Assembly: GCA_946807835.1 (NCBI GenBank)
Contig: OX327691.1
Coordinates: 15,613,688 to 15,677,687 of the forward strand
From: Ailanthus altissimus
Lineage: Eukaryota > Streptophyta > Magnoliopsida > Sapindales > Simaroubaceae
Direction of reading: 5' to 3'
Length of the DNA stretch: 64,000 nt
Shown here piece after piece: positions 1-11,600 of the stretch (position 1 is the stretch's first letter; each line of letters begins with the position of its first letter). The translations under genes were made by a program, and so were the position numbers. Below the pieces are notes generated by a model, which saw only the letters and a list, made by a program, of their open reading frames with translations, was not told where the DNA came from and made no database searches.

Positions 1-1971
1 GTAATTTCACCTAAAGTTTAGCCACTATTAAGCAATGATGCTCTATGAGAACTTTTTTCTTTTGAATACAGCCAAATCACAAAGTCTAATTATAGATTCT
101 TCAACACCAAATCACCTACAAATAAGGAATTTTCTTCTAGATGCTTTCAATAACCCATCTTTCAGTACCCTAACTTAGACAAAAATCTAAACTCCTTCAC
201 AAAAATACACAAATAGAACTAATGGACTTGAACATTTCACTATAGCTCCAACATCCCTCCATGGGAGACTCCCAAGACCTATATGATATGGCCTAAATTT
301 TATATGAGGCTCATTCACCGAGATCCAAATTTTTTACGAAAACTCTATCTATACACAGTCAATCTGTCACTAGACCCATTTAGAGCCCACATGTAACCAT
401 GTAGCAAATTTAAAAAGTGATAAATCATGGTGAAAATATTTTTTAAGATACATGCCTGACACAAGTAGTGGTATTGAAGACATTATCAGTAATTAAGACT
501 ATGACAAATAACATATAATTCAAACCTTATCTTGTGCTAGATGTGAAATCTTATCTTATAATATTCGAATGTCATGTGCAATCTTATTCTGTTTATCCTT
601 TATGTTAGATGTAATCTTTTTTGGTATGTCTTTTGTTATGTGCCCTGACTAAATTTGTAATAAAAAGTTTTAACAAGGGTAGTCTTGTCCTGACTAAGTA
701 TGTAATAAAAGTGTAGCCAAAGGATAGAAATGTCCTTGCAAATAATTGGCTTGTTTCCCTCCATCTCCTATCACTAAAGAGATCCTCCATGTATTTTGTG
801 CATCAAGGGAAGAATAATAAAAATTCTTTTATGTTCTTCTTTACGTTCTTCTAAATTATCTTTTATGGTCCCTAAGATGAGTTGATAATGAAATATTAGC
901 AAAAATTATAAAGTAAATTTAGAAAATATGCTATGTGGTTGTTCTTTAAGAAGTCCTCTACATTAGAAATTTATGTTTATAGACTAAGTTTACTATTCTA
1001 AAAATGACTAATATGTTCTCATAAGAGTCTAGACAACCGACTAATGAGTTGAATCAGGCGTCCAGAATAACTTTGGGCAGACTTGCATAGCCTAAAACAC
1101 TTCCCGCATTCTAATCGTTTACGTAAAAAAAAATTTTAAACAATAAAAAGATGAGATGATCTTGAAGCAAAATCTCGATGACTCGTTAGATCAGATGGTT
1201 CAATCAGTCAATTATTTACTAGATAGTTCATTCAACGATGTCCATCTGCGTTTGTTTGTTCTGTACACTAATATTTTATTTATAAATATATAATAAAAGG
1301 CTCAGAATTCAGAAACTTACAATGATGAGTTTTTTTTTTTTTCTCTCGTATTTTATTATTTTCTTAACAGATAAACAACGCCAATCATGTTTCAGGTTTC
1401 CACGCATACGGCTGTGGAAAATGGTTTTGAAAGGGACCTCTAAATGCTAAGATAATAGTATTGGAGCTACTAATCTACTATTGTCAACTTTGGCAGAATG
1501 ACTAACCAATTGGGGTCGTTTTTTTGGGTCATTTTTTTAAACTTTAAATTTCAGAAGTATTTCCTTGGTCATCGAATATTTCAATTTCTATTGGGTTTGG
1601 CACACAAATTTTCTTGGACACTTCCTAGCAATTTCTGTGCACAAACGAAACAAGTCGGGAAATTAAAATATTAAAAGGATGATAAAGAAGAGGGGAGGCA
1701 AATGGGAGATGGGAAAAAGGGATGGGAGTTGATAAATCATCTAGAAAAGATTTGTACACGTAAATCATTAAAATATAACTAATTTGTTAAAGAGATAATA
1801 AAGAATAGGGAAGCAAAGAACAAAGGGGATGTTAGTCAAATTTCCCTTTGCATAATCACATAGGCAATCATGCAATCACGCGTAGTGGACCTAAGGGCTA
1901 TAAGGCAGAAAGAAAGAGAGATTAAAAAAAAGAAGAAGAATCATATACTAAGATGATACTGTAAGCTGAGG
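1..1971. other. AT-rich intergenic spacer
   Basis: No open frame here looks like a gene: the only one listed (about 605-790, minus) has no recognisable motif. There are short A/T runs but no clear repeat structure or RNA gene. I see nothing that can be annotated. Confidence 0.6.
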
Positions 1972-2121
1972 TAGAATAATAATAAAAATGATTAAACGAA
2001 TCATACATCTCGTTCACATTCGCATGTTGTAATACTTACAAAATTATAGAATAATAATAAATATAATCAAACGAAGCATATATCTCGTTCACATTCGCAT
2101 GTAAAATTTACATAATTTTGT
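1972..2121. repeat. 75-bp tandem duplication
   Basis: Two adjacent copies about 75 bp apart begin at 1972 and 2047. Both carry the run ATCTCGTTCACATTCGCATG near their ends and an AATAATAATAA run near their starts. The copies differ at several positions. No function is apparent. Confidence 0.7.
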
Positions 2122-3689
2122 CAACACTCATATTACCTTAATCTTAAAGTCTTAAACTTTTAATGGAATATGATTTAAGAAGTATAACATTAGACTCTTT
2201 AATAATTATAGGTTACTTGTTAATTTTACAAATCATGCATGCAATTTGAATAATAAAAAAAGAAACAATTGGCTCACGGAAGCTTTGTAGAAAAGTGAGA
2301 TTGATTTCTCCGTACCAATATTTAGAGACATTGTATTAAATAACATTTTTTACATAAACAGCGTTAGATAATTTGAATTATATCTTAAAAAATAAGTGTC
2401 AAGTAACAATTAAATTACGAAATGGTATAAATTATAAAATTATTTTTTATTTTATTTTATTATTTAATATATTATTTTTTTATTATATAATTTAAAATAT
2501 TTAATATTATTCTTTTGATATTACAATTTAAGTAATTTTTTAATACGAATAAATTTCTATTTAATTAAAATACAAATATTCAGATTAAATTGTAATAATT
2601 TGAACTAAGTTAGTTCTTATAAATCATCACTAACCCAAATATTTATTTGATTTGAATTATAATTAGAATTAAAATAAACTTATTAGACAAATCGCTAACG
2701 CAAATATATAAAAAAAAACTTTGCTATTAAGTTCATACATACACATTACACAAACTGTGTGGGCCAAATTCTCATTGGTACGGAGCTTCTACTTATGGTA
2801 ATGAAAAGTTGGCAAGCACGCTCTCGAACCTCGAGTGTCTCCCGTCCCGAGAACCAAAAACTTTGCTTTCTTGCTCTCCATATCCATTTGTGTTTGCGTG
2901 CTAAGATTTGTTTGATTAACAGTTGAAGAATAACCAGCTGGTGAAGCTCAAGATCGCATCACATGCTGAGTTAGCACCGACGAAAACACGCGGTCCCCTC
3001 ACCCCTCCTTTCTTTCCAGTTATTACTTAATTGCATTACTTACTTTTGGAAGATCCCTCGCATGAAATTAGCTTATTTAGTTATTGTATGGGCTATTGGT
3101 ACGCGCACCACTTTTCTTCTTTTTTGAATTTTTGTGTTTGGAATTCACACGGCTTCAAGGAATTAATACATAATGACAAAGATAAATCATTTTGTATGAA
3201 AGCCAACTATTTCATTGTAAATTTGAGCCATTCTATTCTCTCTTTTTTGTATTATTGTATAATTAAAAAAAAGGATAATCACTTTAAACTAAATGATTGT
3301 GTTCGGAGCTTTAAATAATCCCCATAAATTATAACGAGATAAAAATATTAGAGTAACACTATTTAGACATAGTTAAAATAAAAAATTTGTATTTTAAATA
3401 TTGTGATATTTGTTGTGTTAATTACTTATTAATATTATAATAGTTTTTTTATACTATATCTAAATTATCAAAAAAATCGTATTATAATATTTGCGTTGCC
3501 AAAAGTATATTGCATAAAGTATCAATTAAAACAACTCTTAATATTCTCCTACTTTTACGTAAAAGGTTTCCAATAAAAAACTGTGGAGATAACATTTCAA
3601 ATAATTCCATCCAAAAAAAGAAAGAAGATAAATGATAAAATAAGACCTTTATCGATCAAGACAATATTAGACTATTTTCACAGAAATTG
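2122..3689. other. AT-rich intergenic spacer
   Basis: Mostly A/T-rich, with a slightly GC-richer patch at about 2750-3010. The open frame at 3031-3318 starts with TTG and resembles nothing known, so it is not called. No RNA gene was recognised. Confidence 0.55.
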
Positions 3690-4065
3690 CAAGGGACTTT
3701 AATTTGCGCCCCATGGCCTAACTGTAAATTGTGCTTTTTATGGAATGGAAGATCAACGGTCCTGATCTTTGGTACAGATGTACAACACAGATCCACCGCC
3801 AAAATGGCAGCTCACCTCATTGTACATTCGCCGACAACTTGTCATACAAATGTGAACAGTAAAAGGTCGCTTCTCTTATTACTGTTCACGAGGACGGTTC
3901 GGTACCAGGACCTGCGTCGACCACGTGTTATCCACGTCAGCTTCTTCCAACTTTGACTGTACTTTTGGTCATACAAATCGTCCTAGGGGAAAATACACTT
4001 CTCCATAATCCTCTGTGCTCTGGTCCATGCTATTTATAACCTGGACGACTAAATACACCGAAACC
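3690..4065 (+). promoter_or_regulatory. Promoter-like block without an identified gene
   Basis: A GC-richer stretch in an AT-rich background. It holds a G-box core CACGTG at 3922-3927, an adjacent CACGTC at 3933-3938, and a TATA-like TATTTATAA at 4031-4039, in an order that would suit a + strand promoter. A perfect 11-bp inverted repeat (GTGAACAGTAA at 3852-3862, its complement at 3879-3889, 16-nt loop) lies inside. No convincing coding region follows. It may be the promoter of a non-coding transcript, a relic of a lost gene, or chance. Confidence 0.2.
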
Positions 4066-4680
4066 GAAATCCCAACACGTGTTGTACGGAGACGTCAAAA
4101 ATAGTTCCCGCTACAGTGATTGATAAAACGACGCGTATAGAAATTTGTATTAGATAATTCATTCGGAAAATTGAGTGCAAGTATTTGGACCGGAACTCAA
4201 CGAATGAATATATAAACATTGGTGACTTGGTACAATTGAAATAAAGGGGCAAAAATGAAAGAACTTCGGGATCTTTTAAAAACCAGATTCCAAATGCTTT
4301 CTCGCCGTTGCTTTCAAATACTTATTGATTGTTTATATTTATATGTTTGTGGACATCAATGTTAGCTTGTAAGAGTGGGCTTCGTTTACTAAATATTACG
4401 AAAATATATATATACGTGCAAATTGGTATTTTATTGACAGTAAAAGTAAATGATATCCTATGAAGATCAGTGATAAAATTTAAGTATCTATAAGGGAAGA
4501 GTCGATTGTTCCCACAAGGCTACAGCCAAAAGAAAAAAGGAAGTTTCAGTTGGGAATTCTTTTTCATTGATTTTTTCTTTTTCTTTTTTCGATTATTTAT
4601 GAGGTTATTTTTTTACGTGCTTCATTTGAATTAGTTTTTAAATTATTGACAAAATTTACCTAAAATATTTATTATAATAA

Positions 4681-4876
4681 GAGCAGTGTTACATATATAA
4701 TTAAAATACAAAATTTATATTTTAAATAATGTGTTACCATTCAATAATTACTTAATTATTAATTTTTTTTATTAATATAATAATTATACAATATAAATTA
4801 ACAATTAACATGTGAAATATCACATTATTTAAATATATATATTTTATATTTAAATTATATATAAATAATATTACTT
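4681..4876. mobile_element. Small AT-rich inverted-repeat element (MITE candidate)
   Basis: The two ends are imperfect inverted repeats of roughly 50 bp: left CATATATAATTAAAATA, right (reverse complement) TATATATAATTTAAATA, each followed inward by a TTTAAATAATGTG-like stretch. The element is about 196 bp and has no coding capacity. The 9-mer TTATAATAA lies directly on both sides (4672-4680 and 4877-4885), as expected for a 9-bp Mutator-type target duplication, although such an AT-only word could recur by chance. Confidence 0.45.
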
Positions 4877-4885
4877 TTATAATAA

Positions 4886-7800
4886 TAATTAAAAACCATC
4901 GCTTTTATTGTGCAACAACAAATAATTTTGGCATATGAAGTGATAGAAATCTTGCACTTAACTATAATTTTCCAAAGCTTTGACTTTTGTTAAACTTTAT
5001 AAGTGGTAAACTACGTTACTACATCACTTGTTTAAAAGGGCTGATGATTGATAGATTTGCAGTATATTTTACAAGTCTTAGATTCGATTTTCTCTCGTCC
5101 AATGTTAAAAAAATATTTAAAAAAACTAAATTACCATTTTAAATGACTTGATAATTAGCATTCATCGATTACATGATAAAATACACGAGTAATTTAATTT
5201 ATAAATTATGAAAATTCACCGTATAGTAAATGTATAATAGATTACTTTAAGTGAAAAAAAAAACTATTTAGAAATTAAATAGCATTTAGAAACTATATAA
5301 AAAAAAATTATAAAAAACGACTTAAATTCTCAATGCAAATTTTATGTAAAGAGATTCAGAAATAAAGTTACGCGTAGAGGAATCATTGGTCGCATTAAGT
5401 GGAGGTACTGATTAGATGAATTGCATTTAAAATTTAATTGAAACAACGGAATCACCATTTAAAAGATGTAACCTTATTCAATATCCTACCCACTGTCCTT
5501 TTTTTGTTGGGCACTCTATTTCATGCCCAAAGTTGGCTCAGAAACAAATTAGTAAAAGCACTAAATTTAAATATGCATTTTTTTTAATTGGACGGTGATA
5601 CCTAGTTGACTAGTTATAAATAGGTGGAATGCTGGTACTAGAACGAGATTTTTATAATTTTAAACATAAATCTATAATTATATAATTTGTAACATGAATC
5701 ATACTTACTCGTAATAAGAAAATTATAAAAGGTACTAAATGGTTTCACCATATTTTTCTTTCTCGAGGTAGGATAAAAGTAAGTTAGTAAAATAAAATCT
5801 TTGAGTGGTACAAAAATGATCAATTTTGCATCCTATTATTGATATATATTTATTAAAAAAAAATTTTAAAAAAAAGTTAAGCCTAAAGATGGTAATCTAG
5901 TCCAAATTTGAATTTAGATTCAAAAAAATTCAAAATTTTGGTCCAACTTGAATTCAATTCAAGTTAAAAAAATTCATATTTTCATTAAAACTTAAAAACT
6001 TGATCCAAATTTAAATTTTGTTTGTTTTTAAAAAGTCATAAATTAATTTTTAAAATTACTAATTTGTAATATATATAAATTTAATAATTATTTTATAAAA
6101 TAAATATTCAAATTTAATCTAAAAAATTAAGAAAAAACCTTAGTTTATGCTCGAATACAACAAAGCTTAAAAAATCCAAGTTTCAAATTCATAAAAAAAA
6201 AATATGTTAGAGTTGGACAAAATTGTAATCCAAACTTAAATTTTATTATTCCTAATTAAACTTACAAAATTCACAATTTTATCATAATATCGTATTTATG
6301 CTAGGGAGAGTTTTTGATCACTTTAGTCGTTTTTCATTAGCTATTTTTCTAGCACACAGACAAGACCAGCAAAAATAAAAAAGAATTGCTTAATTGATTT
6401 TATTAGGTGACACTTGTGGTAGGGGCCTATTGGTCAAATTTATTTGCAGTGTGTACCGTTTTATTAAATGAATTGAAATTATAAAAAAAAATAAAAAATA
6501 CCGCGTCATCATATTGCCTTACTGGTGACTCGCGAGAACATGAACATTCTGGCCGTTTTCGTTGAACCGGAAAGGTTTGACGTTGGGCAGTAGAAGGATG
6601 CGATGCCATAACGGACTTAGACACGTGTGCGTTAGGCATTGATTAATGATTGCGACAATTCGCATGCAACGGCGTCGTACAAACTCTTGTGCGTACTGTT
6701 TGCTTACAGAGTACAAACACCGGTTCCCCTTATTGTCTTCGGTTAATTTACTTCCAAAAGTTCCGGCCCATGCTTTCCTCATTACAACAATGTCAGCTAC
6801 GTGCGATTGTGGGAGTGGGACATATATTCTCACCGACTGAAAAACAATCATATTGGTACTCCAAACGAATGGGTGGATAATTAAATTAATAGCTGCAATC
6901 ATTTGAACTTGTTTAGAATTATTTAGTCATATTATACTGTCTTTATATTTATTTATTATTAACCCAAAATTAATTAATTACAATTAAGCTAATTATGCAC
7001 AGGTAATTAAAGAGATTAGAGACTGTATTCAAAAATTGAATTTAATTTAATATCACATAAGCATATTATCGAAGGAAAAATATTTATCAGTATGATTAAA
7101 TAAACTCAATCTGATTCGATTATATATTTTAAAATTAAATATGTTGTAATACAATAAAAATGAATGAACCTGATTAGTGAGATCAATTAAATCGAAGAGA
7201 TTGATAAATTAAATTAAATTAGATTTCAACAACTTAATTGACTATCGAGTTAGGTAATACATTAGCTAGCCAGATGGCCAAATATTGTCAATATATATAT
7301 ATATATAGGAGCGCACCAACTAGAGCCCGGTGAAACCAATGCTTTAGGCACCAACGGGGAGACAGTTGGCCCTCGCGTCACTTGGCAGTTGGCCCTTGCG
7401 TCCAGCCAAGCAATTCGCCTTGAGTTTCCTCAAATCTGTCAGCGTCTTGCACTATTTCAAAATCCTTATTCTGGTCCACTTTTTGTTTCATCGTAGTTTT
7501 GATGGAGTCTTTGATTTAATAGTTGTTAATTTCAATTTCAAGCCAAAAAGGAGAGAATCAAATTCGAAAAGCCAGCTAGTTGGAAAACAATTTTCTAACA
7601 TTAATATATCATTTAATTATACTCTTTCTTTTCTAAAAAAAAACTAATTTGACTAAAATATCTACAAAAATGATAAATAGGTTTTACCATCCTAATTTTC
7701 AAATACGCAGACATAAATCGTGTTTCTGAAAATATCTTAATTCACTGTGTATCAGAAATTTGATCCGTATGCTGATTTTCATCTAAACTTGCATTTCCGT

Positions 7801-8005
7801 TAAACTTGGATATGGCATTGGAGAGGGCGAGGAAGATTATATACGAAAGAGGACCACAGTAATCGCGTGGACCACTCTGATCAAACCCTTTCTACATCCG
7901 AATCGGAGCAGTTCGCTGTTAAGACTAGACCCATTTGGCAGCATAGAACCTACAAAAGTTAGTTTTGCCCACACCCGTCAACAATTGCAACCACTGAACA
8001 CCCTC
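4886..8005. other. Intergenic spacer upstream of the ORP gene
   Basis: AT-rich spacer. It includes a GC-richer patch at 6520-6850 with overlapping short frames on both strands but no recognisable protein, an (AT)n microsatellite at about 7290-7307, and a short tandem repeat of a TTGGCCCT-CGTC word at about 7364-7400. At 5890-6260 a degenerate stretch repeats words such as CAAATTTGAATT, typical of decayed repeats. No gene or RNA is supported. Confidence 0.55.
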
Positions 8006-8260
8006 CACGTGCCACCTTCTGCATCCTCCAGCTGTCGTTCTTCCGCTTCAGCCGGCGGCTCCCTCCCACTTTTCCCCTTTCACATCCAAACCCAGACGGA
8101 AACGCAACCCTTTTTTGGTTAATAATAAAAAGTAATTTCTTCTTTAAATTTTTTTTTTTTTCAAAATTGGAGTAAGAAAACTCGTATAAAACCGCTCACC
8201 AACCGCTTATATTTAAACTCCACTCGCATAATTCATATTCATTTTCCCGTCGATTTTATT
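8006..8260 (+). promoter_or_regulatory. Core promoter region of the ORP gene
   Basis: A G-box core CACGTG lies at 8006-8011, and TATA-like sequences lie at 8183 (GTATAAAA) and 8209 (ATATTTAAA), 350-430 bp upstream of the start codon. A pyrimidine-rich leader follows (8260-8500). The transcription start is inferred, not seen; either TATA-like box could be used. Confidence 0.4.
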
Positions 8261-8521
8261 CAGAAAAACACTCTCTTCTATACTGACTTCCTCATTGACT
8301 CATTACCGGAGAAAAGTAACCGGACATTCGTTCTCTCCCAGTTCACTCAATTTCCTTTTCTTATTCCCACGAAATTCTCGGGTAAAAAATCTTTAATCGA
8401 TAAATACAAGACTCACTTTCAACAAAAGTCATCAGTTGCCATTTCTAACCGTGTCTTAATTTATCCAAACAGATTCCAACAATCTCACGCAATCTCGCTT
8501 CTGCCGAAGAAAATACAAGTA

Positions 8522-8602
8522 ATGAAATCCACGGTTAATTTGACCGCCGTGATCCGCCGCCGCATCAGCTCCGTCAAATCCTGTGATCTGCTTTGTTTCT
8601 AG
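8522..8602 (+). CDS. Upstream ORF in the ORP 5' leader (26 codons)
   Basis: An ATG at 8522 opens a 26-codon frame ending in TAG at 8600-8602, 14 nt before the main start codon at 8617. The peptide is basic in the middle ([11 protein letters not shown]) and otherwise unremarkable. If the leader includes this ATG, ribosomes would have to reinitiate or scan past it to make the ORP protein, which often lowers translation. Conservation of the peptide is unknown. Confidence 0.4.
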   Translation: MKSTVNLTAVIRRRISSVKSCDLLCF

Positions 8603-8616
8603 TTTATTTATTGGCT

Positions 8617-11600
8617 ATGCATCCGTTCTGCTGTCTCTCCACCGTATCGGATCAAAATCACTCGCCTCATAAACCCTTCGGCGATCATTTCTTCACCATG
8701 TCCCTTACTCCTACGAATATACCAGCATCGGCCCGGCCCGACCCGACTGTACGATCCACCACTTCCCAAGCGAACCAGCACAATCACATCAACCACAACA
8801 ACAGCAACGGTAGCAACAGTTACACGGAGCCGAGGCTGAGCCTTAGAGCGGAGCCGGTGGACGTGAAGATAAACGACATCGTTGGGAATGGGATATCGGG
8901 AGTTCTGTACAAGTGGGTGAATTACGGGAAAGGCTGGAGACCGAGGTGGTTCGTTTTGCAGGACGGCGTTTTGTCGTATTATAAAATCCACGGACCTGAT
9001 AAGATCGTCGTCAGTGAAGAGACCGAGCGAGGATGCAAAGTTATCGGCGAAGAGTCCATGCGGATAATATCAAAAAACAAGAACAAGACGACGTTGCATT
9101 ACCATCTCAACCGCAAGCCCTTTGGTGAAGTCCACCTCAAGGTAATTATTAAAAAAAAAGTAGAAATGTTTAATTTAATTTCTGTGCGATATATTATGAA
9201 TCCAGTTTGACTAATGTTGACTAAAATTTTACAGGTCTCATCAATCCGTGATAGCAGATCGGATGATAAGAGATTTTCTATATTTACTGGCACGAAACGG
9301 CTGCATTTACGAGCCGAAATGCGGGAAGATCGGGCGGCGTGGATGGAGGCACTGCAAGCTGTGAAAGACATGTTCCCGCGAATGTCCAACAGTGAATTGA
9401 TGGCTCCAATCGGCATCCATGTCTCGACCGAGAAATTGAGGCAGCGGCTTTTGGAAGAGGGAGTGAGGGAGGCGGCGATACAGGAGAGTGAGCAGATTAT
9501 GAGGAACGAGTTCGCAGCACTGCAGAACCAACTGCTGTTGCTTAAGCAGAAGCATTGGTTACTCATCGACACGCTTAGGCAGTTAGAGGTACATTTACTG
9601 AAAACTAGAAATCAAATTCGAAATTCTACTACTAGTAGCGTGGACTCTCTTGTCAATGCAAAGTGATCTTAATAAAATTGGAGTGTTTGGTGTTAGTGTT
9701 GTTTTCTCAATTTAGTTTGGTGTAGTTGAGAATTGTGGTGGAAGCCTGGAAGGAGTTTAGTTGATTGTAGGCAATTTATTTGTGAACTCAATTAATGCTG
9801 ATCACTAATTGAGATAATGACATAATAATAAATTTTAATCTCTTCCTGGAAGTTTACTAACTGGTTTACTCTAGATTTCTGCTTTCTTTTTGGCATTTGA
9901 GAACTCATACAACTTTTGATGTTGCTTTAGACCATAATTTTTCTTGTTTAAATGGAGGAAACATAGGGTTTATGTGTTTTTGAAGGCTGATTTTATAATT
10001 TTTATTTTCTTCATTTATGTGATATTTTTTTCTATCTGGCATCTACTTCTAGTACTAGTAGTTTCTCTGATGTGGACTTTGTTGGATGATATCTCGCTAG
10101 AGTACTGTAACATTCAAAAAGAGTGGTGTAGTAAGTGGAAGTTTCTTTATAATTGCTGACTATTATGGATATCTCATGTTCAGTATTGTCGGTCAGAAAA
10201 AGTTAACATTTAATGATTGTTAAATGCTACAAAGGGGTCAAAATAGCAAAAAGTAGAAAAAGGAAATGCTATAGAGTTGTAAAAGATTAGTGACATCTAA
10301 GTATCATAAGAGATCTGGGAGTAGAAAATGTGGTGTGAATGAGACTTATGGAGCTAACCTACTTTGTTGATTAAATTATTGTTTTCTAAGTTGAGACAAG
10401 CATCTATATTCCTTGATAGGCGCTATTTGATTTCACTTTGAAGAAGTATTAGAAGTTACCAGCAGAGTGGATGGTGATCACCAAGGTATGGTGTTTGCCT
10501 TGTTGATACAGTGGGAATGGTGGGAGTGCAAGGTGCAGCTCCTTGTAATGGGAACAGTAAGGTGTCAACAGAGGAAATGTCACGGTTTTGGTGGTTTTAA
10601 CGAGAGTGGGGCACTTGAGCAGGGATTGATTGCATGAGAGTTTTTTTAATGTGGCAATGATCAGTTTATGTAAATGATTCTCCAACGTAAGACACTATTT
10701 AATTTGAATAATTGTGAAATACAGTGTGATCATGGTATAAATATTCATGGATGCATGCTTGGTGTGCAACTGCTTGTGGTCCATATTTTCATCTGCATGA
10801 GAGTTTTAATGTGGCAGTGATCCATTTATGGTGATGATTCTATAAAGTAAGCTACTATTTAATATGAATATTTGTGAAATACAATGTGATCAAGGTATAA
10901 ATATTCATGGATGCATGTTTGGTGTGCAACTGCTTGTAGTCCATTTTTTCAACAAACATGCCTCCACCATCAAATAGGTTTACCCTTGCAACGTATTAAT
11001 AGAGACTAAGCAGATGCTTGGACTAACAAATTTGCCTTAATTGTTGAGGAAATTGGTCTCTGTTTATACAGTTTAGCATGTTAACCTCCTGGCAAGCATA
11101 TGGTAGTCTTGGCATGCAGAATTGTGGAAGAACTTTGGTCTCTGTTTACATGGTTTAGCATGTTAACCTCCTGGGAAAATAGGGCAGTCTTGACATTCAG
11201 ATGTGCTAGTGCTTTTAAAATATAAGAACTTTGGTCTCTGTTTATACGTTTCGCATGTTACCCTCCTGGCAAGCATATGTGGTCTTGACGTGCAAATATG
11301 TGTTAGTGCTTTTAAAATTTGTCTTATTTGTTGTTTATTGAGTTTTTCTGCATCCTTTACATAGGATGCAAGGGTGTGGTGGCTAATGTATTTACTGCTG
11401 TATAGGAAAATCATTTTTTACCTTTGTCAATGAGCTAGCTTTTCACCAATTTTGTGCTTGATTTTAGCCATATGTGTATATGGCAAAGACTTCAATCTTT
11501 GTCCAACTTTTTACAAAACTACCCTGAATGACGTTTCATGGAGCGTTTTGGTCACCAAGGTGAATTTTTTGTGTATATTATGTTCAATGACAACTAAAGC

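Noticed and set aside
3031..3318. 95-codon frame
   Set aside because: It starts with TTG, is AT-driven in composition and matches nothing known.
5890..6260. Repeated CAAATTTGAATT-like words, also seen at about 28200-28800
   Set aside because: The words are short, AT-rich and irregularly spaced, so I could not define a unit, borders or a family.
6427..6902. Overlapping frames on both strands in a GC-richer patch
   Set aside because: Frames overlap in three phases with no family likeness, no splice-consistent structure and no clear start.
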